Shown: positions 13,943 through 21,504, counted from the first letter of the stretch. The stretch: DNA of 34,158 nt from JBPBQZ01 sp050955105 (GCA_050955105.1 JBPBQZ010000063.1:1-34158); one strand, 5' to 3'. Numbers and translations are program-made. Notes: generated from the sequence alone by a model not told the origin.

Positions 13943-15088
13943 ATGGCGTTGATTTCATGCAGTGAATGCGGCGCGCAGATTAGCGACCGTGCCCCAGCCT
14001 GTCCGCGCTGCGGCAATCCCTCGCCCGCACAAGCCGTGCACCGACCTCCATCCTCCGCGCAAAGACTGGAGCAAACGCCGGCATCAAAGCAGAAGACGCG
14101 CCCAGTTTTTATTATTCTCGGCGCCCTACTCGTGGTTGCGTTGATCTATGCCGCATTATCGGCAGACGAGAAGTCCGCGCAACCCACAACTGCGTCCGTC
14201 ACGGAGACGGTTGCCGCGCCCGCTACGCCGACTATTCAACCACAGGAAGCGCAGCCGAGCGCGCCCACGCGCCCCCTAGAAATCTCGATGGACTCGCTGC
14301 CCGGTTGGCCAGCCGAGCAACCAACGACTGTTAGTCTGGTGACGATGAATGCCGACTACCAAGCAAACGAGGTTGCCGCAGATAATAGATATAAAGGACA
14401 TCTTCTCGCGGTGACTGGGAAGATAAATTCGATCTCTAAAAACCTTTTCGATGCCACCTACTTGGCGCTTGACATCGACGGTCAACTACTGGATACGACT
14501 GCGACGCTCAATGAGCGCTATTTGCCGACCGCAGCAAAGCTGTCAAAGGGGCAAGTCGTGACGTTGATTTGCGTCGGGGCCGGAAAGGCTCTTACTCCCG
14601 ATTTGAAAGACTGCGCGATTGGCGCAGTCGATGGTATGAGCCTGAGCACCGCTCGTACAGAGGCGCCGTCCCAACCCTCTGCGGTCAGTACCATCGAGGA
14701 CAATGCGGCGCCGAGCGCTGCCGAGCCCTTGGTACACCCCACAGCAACGCAAAGTGCCCCTAATGCGCCCCAGCCAACGCCTCAACCCATCAACCCCATC
14801 ACCGCGGCCGCACGGCCGGTCCCCAGTTTCGACTGCGCCGTGGCGAAATCCGTTGCCGAACAACTCATCTGTGGAGATGATCAGCTGGCTGCTTTGGACC
14901 GTGACTTGGACGTCGTTTATCGGCGCGCCAAGGCAGCGGCGATCGACCAATCTGCTTTCAAGGAGAGCGTCCGGCAGGAATGGAATTATCGCGAGCAGAC
15001 TTGTCACGACAAAGATTGCCTGGTGCGGTGGTATGCCGCGCAGGAGCAGAATTTCTCTCAGATCGCGGCTACCGGTCGGCCGCAGTAG
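13943..15088 (+). CDS. Membrane protein with zinc ribbon, OB-fold and LprI/DUF1311 domains
   Basis: 381 residues from ATG 13943. The N-terminal zinc ribbon is C6/C9 and C20/C23. One membrane helix spans about 54-73. A Pro/Ala-rich linker leads to an OB-fold, tRNA_anti-like domain (YKGHLLAVTGKINSISK, LALDIDGQLLDTT, VTLICVGAG). After a second linker comes a C-terminal LprI/DUF1311-type domain (SFDCAVAKSVAEQLICGDDQLAALDRDLDVVYRR, with paired Cys). The topology suggests a cytoplasmic zinc ribbon and periplasmic C-terminal part. It lies behind the repressor, the lambda rexAB position, so it may be a lysogenic-conversion or exclusion protein (inference). Confidence 0.7.
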   Translation: MALISCSECGAQISDRAPACPRCGNPSPAQAVHRPPSSAQRLEQTPASKQKTRPVFIILGALLVVALIYAALSADEKSAQPTTASVTETVAAPATPTIQPQEAQPSAPTRPLEISMDSLPGWPAEQPTTVSLVTMNADYQANEVAADNRYKGHLLAVTGKINSISKNLFDATYLALDIDGQLLDTTATLNERYLPTAAKLSKGQVVTLICVGAGKALTPDLKDCAIGAVDGMSLSTARTEAPSQPSAVSTIEDNAAPSAAEPLVHPTATQSAPNAPQPTPQPINPITAAARPVPSFDCAVAKSVAEQLICGDDQLAALDRDLDVVYRRAKAAAIDQSAFKESVRQEWNYREQTCHDKDCLVRWYAAQEQNFSQIAATGRPQ

Positions 15089-15289
15089 CCCCGGGACGAA
15101 CCATTGAAAGCGGCGGATTCACCCTCATCTATCGGCAATTGTTACAAATTATGACCAACAGGCTATTTGCTTACCACTAGACGAATGTGCTTGCAAGGAA
15201 TGGTTGGAGGTCTTAGGATTGCCTCAATGTCAAGTGAGCTTGACGAACTGTGACCAGTCTTGAATCGCACGAATGCCGGAGGGAACAAA

Positions 15290-15325
15290 ATGAACATTTT
15301 AAACAGAGAAGGCTGGGACGGATAA
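15290..15325 (+). CDS. 11-codon leader peptide before the DUF4760 gene
   Basis: A strong Shine-Dalgarno (GGAGGG at 15278-15283) precedes ATG 15290. The peptide MNILNREGWDG ends in TAA at 15323-15325, directly abutting the next ATG at 15326. It probably feeds ribosomes into the DUF4760 gene. 15089-15289 holds no other gene I can support. Confidence 0.45.
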   Translation: MNILNREGWDG

Positions 15326-15841
15326 ATGGACTGCCAGCAGATCGCAAAGACGGTCGGCTGGTTCGGGGAAACATGGGGCTTCTGGGTTCAAACAGGAGCC
15401 CTTTTTCTATCTGCTGTCGCTGGCGTATTGGTAATCTACTACAACGGCAGGCAGGCACGAACCAAGGCCCTCATAGACCTAATCATCTATCAAAAAACTA
15501 ACAAGGATCTAGTCGAGGCAACAAAACTTGTTTACCGGCTGGGCGTAGAAAACAAACACTTCAGCAGTTATGCGCCTGAGGATCAAGCCGGCCCGTCGCG
15601 CGATGCCATATTGCTGGTATTGAACAACCAGGAATTTATTGCAGTCGGAATACGCAAACGCGTTTTCGATGAAGGCATTTATAAGCAGATGCAGTGCTCC
15701 AACTTGCTCAAAGTCTGGCGACTGTCAAACGGCTTCGTGGCCGAGCTGCGTAAAATTAAGGGCCAGGACACAATCTTTCAGGATGTCGAGCGTCTAGCCG
15801 ACAAATGGAAGCGAAACCCAATCAAGAGTATTAAGCGCTAA
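15326..15841 (+). CDS. DUF4760 membrane-anchored protein
   Basis: 171 residues from ATG 15326. One N-terminal membrane helix (WVQTGALFLSAVAGVLVIYY, about 20-39) is followed by the cytoplasmic DUF4760 pattern: ARTKALIDLIIYQ, AILLVLNNQEFIAVGIRKRVFDEGIYKQM and a C-terminal helical part. Function unknown. Its place behind the repressor and before a terminator suggests expression in the lysogen, where membrane-anchored phage proteins often act against superinfection (inference). Confidence 0.7.
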   Translation: MDCQQIAKTVGWFGETWGFWVQTGALFLSAVAGVLVIYYNGRQARTKALIDLIIYQKTNKDLVEATKLVYRLGVENKHFSSYAPEDQAGPSRDAILLVLNNQEFIAVGIRKRVFDEGIYKQMQCSNLLKVWRLSNGFVAELRKIKGQDTIFQDVERLADKWKRNPIKSIKR

Positions 15842-15866
15842 GTCCCGTGCGCTTGCCTGAATCGAG

Positions 15867-15891
15867 AACCGCCCACCGAGGCGGCTTTTTC
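15867..15891 (+). terminator. Terminator ending the repressor-side genes
   Basis: CCGCC (15869-15873), a 6-nt loop and GGCGG (15880-15884) are followed by CTTTTT. It separates the lysogenic transcript from the rightward early operon. Between here and 16111 I see no gene. Confidence 0.8.
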
Positions 15892-16111
15892 ATTCCGCGC
15901 GACCCTCTTCGCGAACCCGTCCCGCCACAGCACGGCGCCGACCGAAGTCAGTGCGGCCACATCGTCGCTGACTAGGTCTCCGCGCGCCAGCCGACCAACC
16001 AGCGAATCCGGCGCAGGCCGCATCCAGGGTCACGCGATGGCACCAACGCGGTGGATTTTCGCGCCAAAACAAGCCAACGCCGCCCCGCGGGCCATTACCA
16101 AAGTGAATAAC

Positions 16112-16186
16112 GTTCAGGGTTACTAGACCTAACTCGCAACAAAAGTTAAATATTTCTTGACTCCATAGGTTCAGCTTTTCTATACT
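16112..16186 (+). promoter_or_regulatory. Rightward early promoter (PL-like) with three operators
   Basis: TTGACT (16157-16162), an 18-bp spacer and TATACT (16181-16186) form the promoter. Three dyads match the right operators: 16112-16128 (GTTCAG/CTAGAC), 16145-16161 (GTTAAA/CTTGAC) and 16169-16185 (GTTCAG/CTATAC). The last two cover -35 and -10 and are 24 bp apart, exactly as at 13148/13172. The 19 bp at 16168-16186 match the other promoter with one difference. This is a shared immunity control system. Confidence 0.8.
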
Positions 16187-16216
16187 CATTTCAAGCCACC
16201 CCACACAGGACTTGAG

Positions 16217-16396
16217 ATGCGAACCAACAGCGCGGCAAACCTCTACGCAGCAATCGGCGGCACAGCCGGTCAGCAGGCGGTTGCAATTCAGCTTGGCTGG
16301 ACGCCTGATGCGAAGCCGAATCGCAAAGCGCTCGCGAAACGTCGCGCACGCAACCGTGCTGCTGCGGCCAGTCGTCGGCGCAATCGGGGCCTGTGA
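16217..16396 (+). CDS. Small Arg-rich protein, N-like antiterminator candidate
   Basis: 59 residues from ATG 16217, the first gene after the rightward early promoter. The C-terminal half is strongly basic: KPNRKALAKRRARNRAAAASRRR. Lambda N occupies the same position and uses an arginine-rich helix to bind boxB RNA. No boxA/boxB pair was found between promoter and gene, and the basic segment is at the C-terminus rather than the N-terminus, so the assignment is tentative. It is coupled to the next gene by a TGATG overlap. Confidence 0.5.
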   Translation: MRTNSAANLYAAIGGTAGQQAVAIQLGWTPDAKPNRKALAKRRARNRAAAASRRRNRGL

Positions 16397-16740
16397 TGAG
16401 CGCCCTCCGCCGCACTGAAGTGATTGCTGGCTACCAGGCCGAACGCCTAGACCTCCAGCAAGAGCGGATTGCCGAGTCGATCTCCGCACGGTTCAGTGAC
16501 CGCAGGCGCCGGATAGCTGAGCGCGCAACGGAACTCGTTCGCAAGTATCAACGTCACGAGCCCGCAGCGGTCCGCGCTGCCATCACGAACGCCGGCCCCG
16601 AAGACGAAGCCGACTTGGTCGCCGCGTTGAGCGAAAGCCCGGCACTGGTCCGTGTGCTCAATCGCAATGCAGTGGCATGCGCTTACGCCGATGCAGAGGA
16701 TGCGATTGATCGTGAGCTGCTGAGTGGGGTGGAAGCATGA
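16396..16740 (+). CDS. Hypothetical helical protein
   Basis: 114 residues from ATG 16396, sharing one base with the preceding stop. It is highly helical and charged (RTEVIAGYQAERLDLQQERIAE, DRRRRIAERATELVRKYQ), followed by an acidic part (AGPEDEADLVAALSES). No family recognised. It is a typical phage early-operon filler gene. Confidence 0.6.
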   Translation: MSALRRTEVIAGYQAERLDLQQERIAESISARFSDRRRRIAERATELVRKYQRHEPAAVRAAITNAGPEDEADLVAALSESPALVRVLNRNAVACAYADAEDAIDRELLSGVEA

Positions 16741-17072
16741 GCACGATCAAAGTCGAAGGCTTTATCCACGCTCGCAAAGAAAGCTGGGAAACCGAGTTTT
16801 CCTACCATTTCTGGAAGAACGACGACATGTCCGATTGCGGCTATGTCCTCGTCCGCCCGCACACGCTGGAATTCGATCTCCCCGTCGAGTTCAATCCGAT
16901 CGCCGCCCAAGTCGATGCGCTTGAAAAGCAGAAGACGAAGCTTGGAGAAGAGTTCGCCGCGCGCGTCCGTCAGATCAATGAACAAATTTCGAAGCTGCAA
17001 TGCATCGAATATGCACCGTCCGGTGAAGCGGCCGCAGTCGAAGTGCCGAGCGATGACGGAGGGTGGATATGA
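16737..17072 (+). CDS. Hypothetical phage protein
   Basis: 111 residues from ATG 16737 (ATGA overlap). The N-terminal half is beta-rich (IKVEGFIHARKESWETEFSYHFW, GYVLVRPHTLEFDLP). A coiled-coil-like segment follows (IAAQVDALEKQKTKLGEEFAARVRQ). The pattern is familiar from betaproteobacterial phages but has no known function. Confidence 0.65.
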   Translation: MSTIKVEGFIHARKESWETEFSYHFWKNDDMSDCGYVLVRPHTLEFDLPVEFNPIAAQVDALEKQKTKLGEEFAARVRQINEQISKLQCIEYAPSGEAAAVEVPSDDGGWI

Positions 17073-17362
17073 GATTCCACATCTCGACCCGCAGTCCCGA
17101 CGATGGGCAAGTGCTGCTTGAAATCATTGGCGATCTAGTTGACTTGCCCAATTCCTGTGGCGAGCAGTTCGCGGTGCACATGAACCGCTTCAACGAAGTT
17201 GATGAAGTTTTTCGCGTTACTCATGTTGGGTCGGGCTTCAGTGTTGCTGGCGGTGTCACCATCGACGCAGCCATCGAAGCTGCGCGCCGCCTTATGGATG
17301 CGCAGACAGAAGATAGCGTGCGAGCTGCGATCGCCAGAGCCAAAGCGGAGGCGACATCGTGA
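17069..17362 (+). CDS. Hypothetical phage protein
   Basis: 97 residues from ATG 17069 (preceded by GGAGGG; the ATG overlaps the previous stop as ATGA). Beta-strand-rich first half, and a C-terminal helix (TIDAAIEAARRLMDAQTEDSVRAAIARA). No function recognised. Confidence 0.6.
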   Translation: MRFHISTRSPDDGQVLLEIIGDLVDLPNSCGEQFAVHMNRFNEVDEVFRVTHVGSGFSVAGGVTIDAAIEAARRLMDAQTEDSVRAAIARAKAEATS

Positions 17363-17799
17363 GCGAGATCAAAGACTGGAAGCACGCGGAAGAATGGACG
17401 CGTTCCGGCAAGGATTTTCTGGTGAAGGTATATCGCAGCAGTTCGGTACTTTCGACTGAGTGGGCCGAGCAATTCGGACGTGCTGAGGTCGAGCACAAGT
17501 GGGCTGTCTATGCCTACATCTATCCGAAGCACCCTCACTTCGGCGCCTTCAATGGCGAGGAAATGTTTCAGGATGCCGCGAACATCATGCCGTTGCATGC
17601 CGGCTGCTCTTTCCTGCGATTTCACTATAGCGCCCCGCAAACAGTGTGCTCAATCGAAGCGGGCGCCGACTACTCGCATCTGCATGACGATGCGTTTCTC
17701 GGAATGGCGACGCCCGAAGAAGCGCGGAGAGTGTTCCACGATGCTGACGAGTTGTTCGATCGGCTCCGCGCCCGCGCCACGCAAGGCGGTGCCGCATGA
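17359..17799 (+). CDS. Hypothetical phage protein
   Basis: 146 residues from GTG 17359 (GTGA overlap). It has an aromatic-rich core (KWAVYAYIYPKHPHFGAF, AGCSFLRFHYSAPQ, DYSHLHDDAFLGM) suggesting a compact globular domain. No family recognised. It is coupled to the micro-protein that follows. Confidence 0.6.
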   Translation: MSEIKDWKHAEEWTRSGKDFLVKVYRSSSVLSTEWAEQFGRAEVEHKWAVYAYIYPKHPHFGAFNGEEMFQDAANIMPLHAGCSFLRFHYSAPQTVCSIEAGADYSHLHDDAFLGMATPEEARRVFHDADELFDRLRARATQGGAA

Positions 17800-17897
17800 C
17801 CTACCACGCCGTCGTACTCACCATCCTCGCCGTGCTGATATTCGCCGTCGCCTTCTGCCGTGGCTGCGGCGATGCCTTCGAGGACATCGAATCATGA
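17796..17897 (+). CDS. 33-residue membrane micro-protein
   Basis: ATG 17796 overlaps the preceding stop (ATGA), and its TGA overlaps the next ATG. The sequence is one membrane helix (YHAVVLTILAVLIFAVAFC) followed by a short acidic tail with a Cys pair (CRGCGDAFEDIES). The double overlap supports translation. Function unknown. Confidence 0.55.
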   Translation: MTYHAVVLTILAVLIFAVAFCRGCGDAFEDIES

Positions 17898-18118
17898 GCG
17901 CCCAAACTCTATTTCGAGCTCTGATGGCCCTTGGAATCGCTGGAGCAAGTTTCGCCCTCGGCACTGCGAATGGCCTAAGCATCGGCCATGACGTGATCGC
18001 CGAGAACGTCCAGATCGCTTACCAAACGGCCTGCCGTAGACACGCTCCGGACCTGATGGCAGGCGCTTGCGAAGCCGAGAGCAAGAGCTATATGGGAGTC
18101 GACTATGCGTCCCGATAA
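17894..18118 (+). CDS. Small secreted or membrane protein
   Basis: 74 residues from ATG 17894. An N-terminal hydrophobic helix (LFRALMALGIAGASFALG) looks like a signal anchor. The rest contains two Cys (TACRRHAPDLMAGACEAES) that could form a disulphide in the periplasm. It overlaps both neighbours out of frame. Confidence 0.5.
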   Translation: MSAQTLFRALMALGIAGASFALGTANGLSIGHDVIAENVQIAYQTACRRHAPDLMAGACEAESKSYMGVDYASR

Positions 18119-18224
18119 CGACTTGCTCCGCGCGTGCCGGGCGCACGAACGCGCGATGGAACTCATCGCCCTCTTCCTGCTGGCGGTCATCGTGGCAAGT
18201 CTCGTCGTGGCGGCTGCGAGCTAA
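18105..18224 (+). CDS. 39-residue single-helix membrane protein
   Basis: ATG 18105 after TATGGGAG. A charged N-terminus (MRPDNDLLRACRAHERAME) is followed by a clear C-terminal membrane helix (LIALFLLAVIVASLVVAAAS). It is the third tiny membrane protein in a row. It could be a host-takeover or exclusion factor; it is not located where a holin would be expected. Confidence 0.5.
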   Translation: MRPDNDLLRACRAHERAMELIALFLLAVIVASLVVAAAS

Positions 18225-18226
18225 CC

Positions 18227-18397
18227 ATGAGCCTATTCGCCCACCGCCCCGCGCTGCGCAAGTATGCCGCACATCTTAACCGCCAGCAGCGCTGCGCGTG
18301 GCTCGCGCAGCGGGTGACGCTGACGCCAAGGGTCTGGAGTCGCGGATACGTGCCCAGCCGCGTCGTGCGCGCCTACGCCTACGTGAAGGTAGCGTGA
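18227..18397 (+). CDS. Small basic protein
   Basis: 56 residues from ATG 18227, 2 bp after the previous stop, and coupled to the next gene (TGATG). Rich in Arg and aromatic residues (RPALRKYAAHLNRQQRCAWL, SRGYVPSRVVRAYAYVK). It may bind nucleic acid. No family recognised. Confidence 0.45.
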   Translation: MSLFAHRPALRKYAAHLNRQQRCAWLAQRVTLTPRVWSRGYVPSRVVRAYAYVKVA

Positions 18398-18609
18398 TGG
18401 AAGACGGCGATCCGTGGCAGCAGATGCAAGAAGAGCTTGAGCAGCAAGAAATGCTTGAAACGACAGAGTGGTTCAACAACTTCGGAGCACGACATGGAGC
18501 AGCAAAAAGCGACCGGCCTGCAGAGACTGCGCGAGCCCTTCCCGGAGCACCAGATCAGTCTGTTGCCGAAGCCGACCAGCCGGGATGCGAAGAAGGGAAA
18601 GTGCCCTGA
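18397..18609 (+). CDS. Small acidic protein overlapping the annealing-protein gene
   Basis: 70 residues from ATG 18397. The Gln/Glu-rich N-terminus (PWQQMQEELEQQEMLE) is plausible. The last 38 codons overlap the next gene in another frame, so only the first half may be under selection. No function recognised. Confidence 0.4.
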   Translation: MEDGDPWQQMQEELEQQEMLETTEWFNNFGARHGAAKSDRPAETARALPGAPDQSVAEADQPGCEEGKVP

Positions 18610-19177
18610 GTGCGGTGGCTGGCACGGATTGCCGGCGATCCATCTGAGCTACGTTGGCCACGCAGCGTTGACCGCCAGATTACTCGAATGCGATGAATCT
18701 TGGTCCTGGGAGCCATTGGCCTATGGAGCAGATGGATTGCCAATGGTTGACCAAGCAGGCGGCCTATGGATCAAGTTGACGGTGTGCGGCTTGACCCGTC
18801 TTGGTTACGGCGACGCGCAAGGAAAGACCGGACCGGACGCGATGAAAGAGCGAATCGGCGATGCCCTACGGAACGCGGCGATGCGCTTCGGCGCTGCGCT
18901 CGATCTTTGGCACAAAGGCGGCGACCTCTATGGATCAGACTTCAACGACGACGCGGCGGGCAACGAACCTGAGAAGAAGGGATCCGGCGCCAGCAAAGCT
19001 AAAAACGCGGCGGGTACTGATGTATCTCTGGCCGACGCGGCAATGATTGAGCAGATGAAGTCCGCTCCGACCGTCGCTGAACTCGTAAAGGCCATGAACA
19101 GCCTGACCAAGGAACAAAAGGCAGCGTGCAATGACGCGTTTAACCAACGCATGAAAGAACTGAAGAAGGCGGCGTAA
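18494..19177 (+). CDS. Single-strand annealing protein, ERF/Rad52-like
   Basis: 227 residues from ATG 18494. LREPFPEHQISLLPKPT leads to CPECGGWHGLPAIHLSYVGHAALTARLLE, then WIKLTVCGLTRLGYGDAQGK and MKERIGDALRNAAMRFGAALDLW. The sequence resembles the TRLGYG..DALKRAA pattern of Rad52/ERF-type annealing proteins. The C-terminal part is a flexible linker and helices. It would anneal single strands during phage recombination. SSB follows 2 bp later, the usual partner. Confidence 0.7.
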   Translation: MEQQKATGLQRLREPFPEHQISLLPKPTSRDAKKGKCPECGGWHGLPAIHLSYVGHAALTARLLECDESWSWEPLAYGADGLPMVDQAGGLWIKLTVCGLTRLGYGDAQGKTGPDAMKERIGDALRNAAMRFGAALDLWHKGGDLYGSDFNDDAAGNEPEKKGSGASKAKNAAGTDVSLADAAMIEQMKSAPTVAELVKAMNSLTKEQKAACNDAFNQRMKELKKAA

Positions 19178-19179
19178 TC

Positions 19180-19521
19180 ATGGCATCCGTCAACAAAGTC
19201 ATTCTGGTTGGAAACGTCGGCGCAGATCCAGAGACTCGCTACGCGTCAAACGGTGACGCAATCACCAATCTCCGTATTGCCACTTCGGATCGTTACAAAG
19301 ATAAGGCGACCGGCGCGGCGAAAGAGGTGACCGAGTGGCATCGGGTTGCATTCTTCGGCCGTCTGGCCGAGATCGTTGCAGAGCATGTCAAAAAAGGCTC
19401 GGCGCTTTATATCGAGGGTCGGATCAGAACTCGGAAATGGCAGGACAACTCAGGCCATGAAAAATACTCCACCGAGATTATTGCCGATCAAATGCAGATG
19501 CTTGGGAGTCGCGACAAATGA
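19180..19521 (+). CDS. ssb: Single-stranded DNA-binding protein
   Basis: 113 residues from ATG 19180. A canonical SSB OB-fold: MASVNKVILVGNVGADPETRY, ITNLRIATSDRYKDKATG, EWHRVAFFGRLAEIVAEHVKKGS and YIEGRIRTRKWQDNSGHEKYSTEI. The protein stops right after the fold and lacks the acidic C-terminal tip that recruits host partners, so it is shorter than bacterial SSB. It belongs to the recombination cassette. Confidence 0.95.
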   Translation: MASVNKVILVGNVGADPETRYASNGDAITNLRIATSDRYKDKATGAAKEVTEWHRVAFFGRLAEIVAEHVKKGSALYIEGRIRTRKWQDNSGHEKYSTEIIADQMQMLGSRDK

Positions 19522-20018
19522 ATCTCAGCCTATTTACGATCGCCGGTGAGTATCGATCCGCACTCGATAAGCTGGAGGCATTGAACCTCGACGAAGAGAC
19601 CTTTGCAGACACTCTTGAGTCGATTGGCGGCGGCATCGAAGAGAAGTCCATCAACGTCGCCATGTTCATCCGCAATTTGGAAGCGGCTGCCGCCGCCATC
19701 GATACGCAAATCGAGCATATGGAAGAACGTGCAACCGCGATTCGAAAGAAAAGCGAGCACATCAAACAATATCTGCTCGCCAATCTCGAGCATGCGAAGT
19801 TGCAGAAAATTGAATCGCCATTTTTTGTTATTTCGATCCGAAAAAATCCGCCGGCCTTGGTGATTGATGAGGCGGCGAAGATTCCGGCCTCCTTCTTGCG
19901 CCAGCCGGAACCGCAGCCCCTGACATTGGATAAGGCGCGGCTCAAAGAAGTCCTGAAAAACGGACTGTCGGTGCCAGGAGCCCATCTTGAGCAGAAAAAT
20001 CGCCTGGAGATCAAATAG
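19518..20018 (+). CDS. Gp157-family phage protein
   Basis: 166 residues from ATG 19518 (ATGA overlap). The pattern EYRSALDKLEALNLDEETFADTLESIGGGIEEKSINVAMFIRNLEAA, then a coiled coil (IDTQIEHMEERATAIRKKSEHIKQYLLANL) and SPFFVISIRKNPPALVIDE, is the Siphovirus Gp157 family. Members are reported to link to phage resistance in streptococci. The exact role is unknown. The typical partner genes (annealing protein, SSB) are adjacent. Confidence 0.88.
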   Translation: MNLSLFTIAGEYRSALDKLEALNLDEETFADTLESIGGGIEEKSINVAMFIRNLEAAAAAIDTQIEHMEERATAIRKKSEHIKQYLLANLEHAKLQKIESPFFVISIRKNPPALVIDEAAKIPASFLRQPEPQPLTLDKARLKEVLKNGLSVPGAHLEQKNRLEIK

Positions 20019-20732
20019 ATGAGCGCTTATATCTTCGACACCGAAACGACCGGTGCTAGCGACCCAGATCTGATCGAAGCCGCATGGCTGCTAATGAGCG
20101 ATGACGTTAATGACACGTCGCCCAGGAACGTGTTTCTCAAGCGCTATAAGTCGCCTAAGCGGATCGAATTTGGTGCGATGGCCGTGCATCACATCATCGA
20201 ATCGGACCTGACTGATTGCTCACCAAACAGCGAGTTCCGTTTGCCGATCGACATGAAATACATGATCGGCCACAAGGTGGATTTCGACTGGGAAGTGGCC
20301 GGCTCGCTGAATGTCAAACGCATCTGCACGCTCGCCATGGCTAAGCGCGTATGGCCAACGGCGGAATCGCACACGCTTGGCGCTCTGAACTACATGCTGG
20401 CAGATGATCAATCGGCGGTGCGCCTGGAATTGCGAGATGCACATAACGCGCTTGCCGATTGCTATCTCTGCGCGCGCGTGCTCAACGCCATCATCGACCA
20501 CTGCGATGAATCGCTGACGACGTGGGAAGAGGTTTATCAATTCTCTGAGCGAGCGCGCATCCCAACACATATGTCGTTCGGCAAGCATGTTGGGAAGCCC
20601 GTTGCGGACGTGCCATATGACTATCGCGCGTGGTATGCCCGTCAGCCAGATCCAGACCCCTATCTATTGAAGGCTTTTGGTCTTCCATTCGTGTCGGCCG
20701 CAGGGGCAGTTCCTCCACAGCGATCAAATTGA
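20019..20732 (+). CDS. DEDDh exonuclease, ExoX/DnaQ-like
   Basis: 237 residues from ATG 20019, abutting the Gp157 stop. The DEDDh residues are visible: D7 and E9 (FDTETTG), D90 (GHKVDFDW), H142 and D147 (DAHNALADC). The C-terminal part (PTHMSFGKHVGKPVADVPYDYRAWYARQ) is the extra domain found in ExoX-like phage proteins. It would degrade DNA 3' to 5', completing the recombination module. The DGR follows 68 bp later. Confidence 0.85.
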   Translation: MSAYIFDTETTGASDPDLIEAAWLLMSDDVNDTSPRNVFLKRYKSPKRIEFGAMAVHHIIESDLTDCSPNSEFRLPIDMKYMIGHKVDFDWEVAGSLNVKRICTLAMAKRVWPTAESHTLGALNYMLADDQSAVRLELRDAHNALADCYLCARVLNAIIDHCDESLTTWEEVYQFSERARIPTHMSFGKHVGKPVADVPYDYRAWYARQPDPDPYLLKAFGLPFVSAAGAVPPQRSN

Positions 20733-20800
20733 TGTGCACCGGGAGCCATGCCGAGCAATCGGTTAATCCCGGCCTAACAGAAGTACAACCGGAGAGACCT

Positions 20801-21460
20801 ATGAGCACAGCAATAGAAGTGGGCGCAAAAACGAAGCGGGAGATCGCGTCGATCACAAAGGATATGCCGAAGGTTGGCGAGGCGTGGGAAGGCGGATATT
20901 TCAGCGGCTTCTTCGTGTTCGACGGCAGCATTTACGGTCAGGCAACCGCGCCCAAATCGACCGGCGAGCATGCGCCCACAGTGTGGCACTCGAAGAACGT
21001 GCTGATTCCCGGTGCCAATAGCTTTGTCGACGGTCTGGCGAACTCGCAGGCCATGGCGAAGGCCGGCAGCAAAGTCGCTTCGTGGGCGATGGAACAGAGC
21101 ATCAACGGTTTCTCCGACTGGCACATCGGCGCGCGCGATCAAGTCGAACTGCAATACCGATTGCTCAAGCCGACCAAGGAACACAACTACGCCTATCGGC
21201 ACGGCGACAACCCAAGCAGCTTTCCAGCCGGCTACCCGTACACACTGCACCTGCCCGGACAAACGGACGTTGAATTGTTCCGCGAAGGTGGTTCAGAGGC
21301 TTTCGAGGCGGCGGCGTATTTGAGCAGCACGCAGTACTCAGCCCTCGACGCCTGGTTTCAGCTTTTCGTCGATGGCTATCAGGTCATCTGGAGCGAGAGC
21401 GACGAGGCTCGAGTCAGGCTCGTCCGCAGATTAAAACTTTCATCATTCAATCCTTTCTAG
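20801..21460 (+). CDS. DGR target protein 1 (DUF1566/C-type-lectin-like)
   Basis: 219 residues from ATG 20801 (GGAGAG 5 bp upstream). The C-terminal half has the Lcl/DUF1566 lectin-like layout: DGLANSQAM, FSDWHIGARDQVELQYRLLKP, then YLSSTQYSALDAWFQLFVDGYQ and RVRLVRR. The variable repeat encodes residues 177-210. Codons at 182, 183, 186, 195, 196 and 198-202 correspond to AAY/AAG codons in the template and have been rewritten (LD, F, VI, SESDE). No signal peptide or membrane helix is visible. It would be a diversified ligand-binding protein. Its ligand is unknown. Confidence 0.88.
   Translation: MSTAIEVGAKTKREIASITKDMPKVGEAWEGGYFSGFFVFDGSIYGQATAPKSTGEHAPTVWHSKNVLIPGANSFVDGLANSQAMAKAGSKVASWAMEQSINGFSDWHIGARDQVELQYRLLKPTKEHNYAYRHGDNPSSFPAGYPYTLHLPGQTDVELFREGGSEAFEAAAYLSSTQYSALDAWFQLFVDGYQVIWSESDEARVRLVRRLKLSSFNPF
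21329..21431 (+). repeat. DGR variable repeat VR1
   Basis: 103 bp aligned without gaps to the template at 22646-22748. There are 13 differences, all where the template has A (7 to G, 5 to T, 1 to C). The last 26 bp are identical, fitting the initiation-of-mutagenic-homing end. Confidence 0.96.
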
Positions 21461-21474
21461 GGCGAGCGCCGCCC
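21460..21474 (+). other. Small hairpin directly after VR1 target stop
   Basis: GGGCG (21460-21464), loop AGCGC and CGCCC (21470-21474) start at the last base of the stop codon. DGR target genes such as Bordetella phage mtd carry a hairpin just after the variable gene that aids retrohoming. A clear equivalent is not seen after VR2. Confidence 0.45.
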
Positions 21475-21504
21475 ACCAACGCAGTTCATACGGAGAACAT
21501 CGCA

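Noticed and set aside
15890..16489. 199-codon minus-strand frame across the rightward early promoter
   Set aside because: It covers the operators, promoter and the coupled plus-strand genes, and has low-complexity composition; not a gene.
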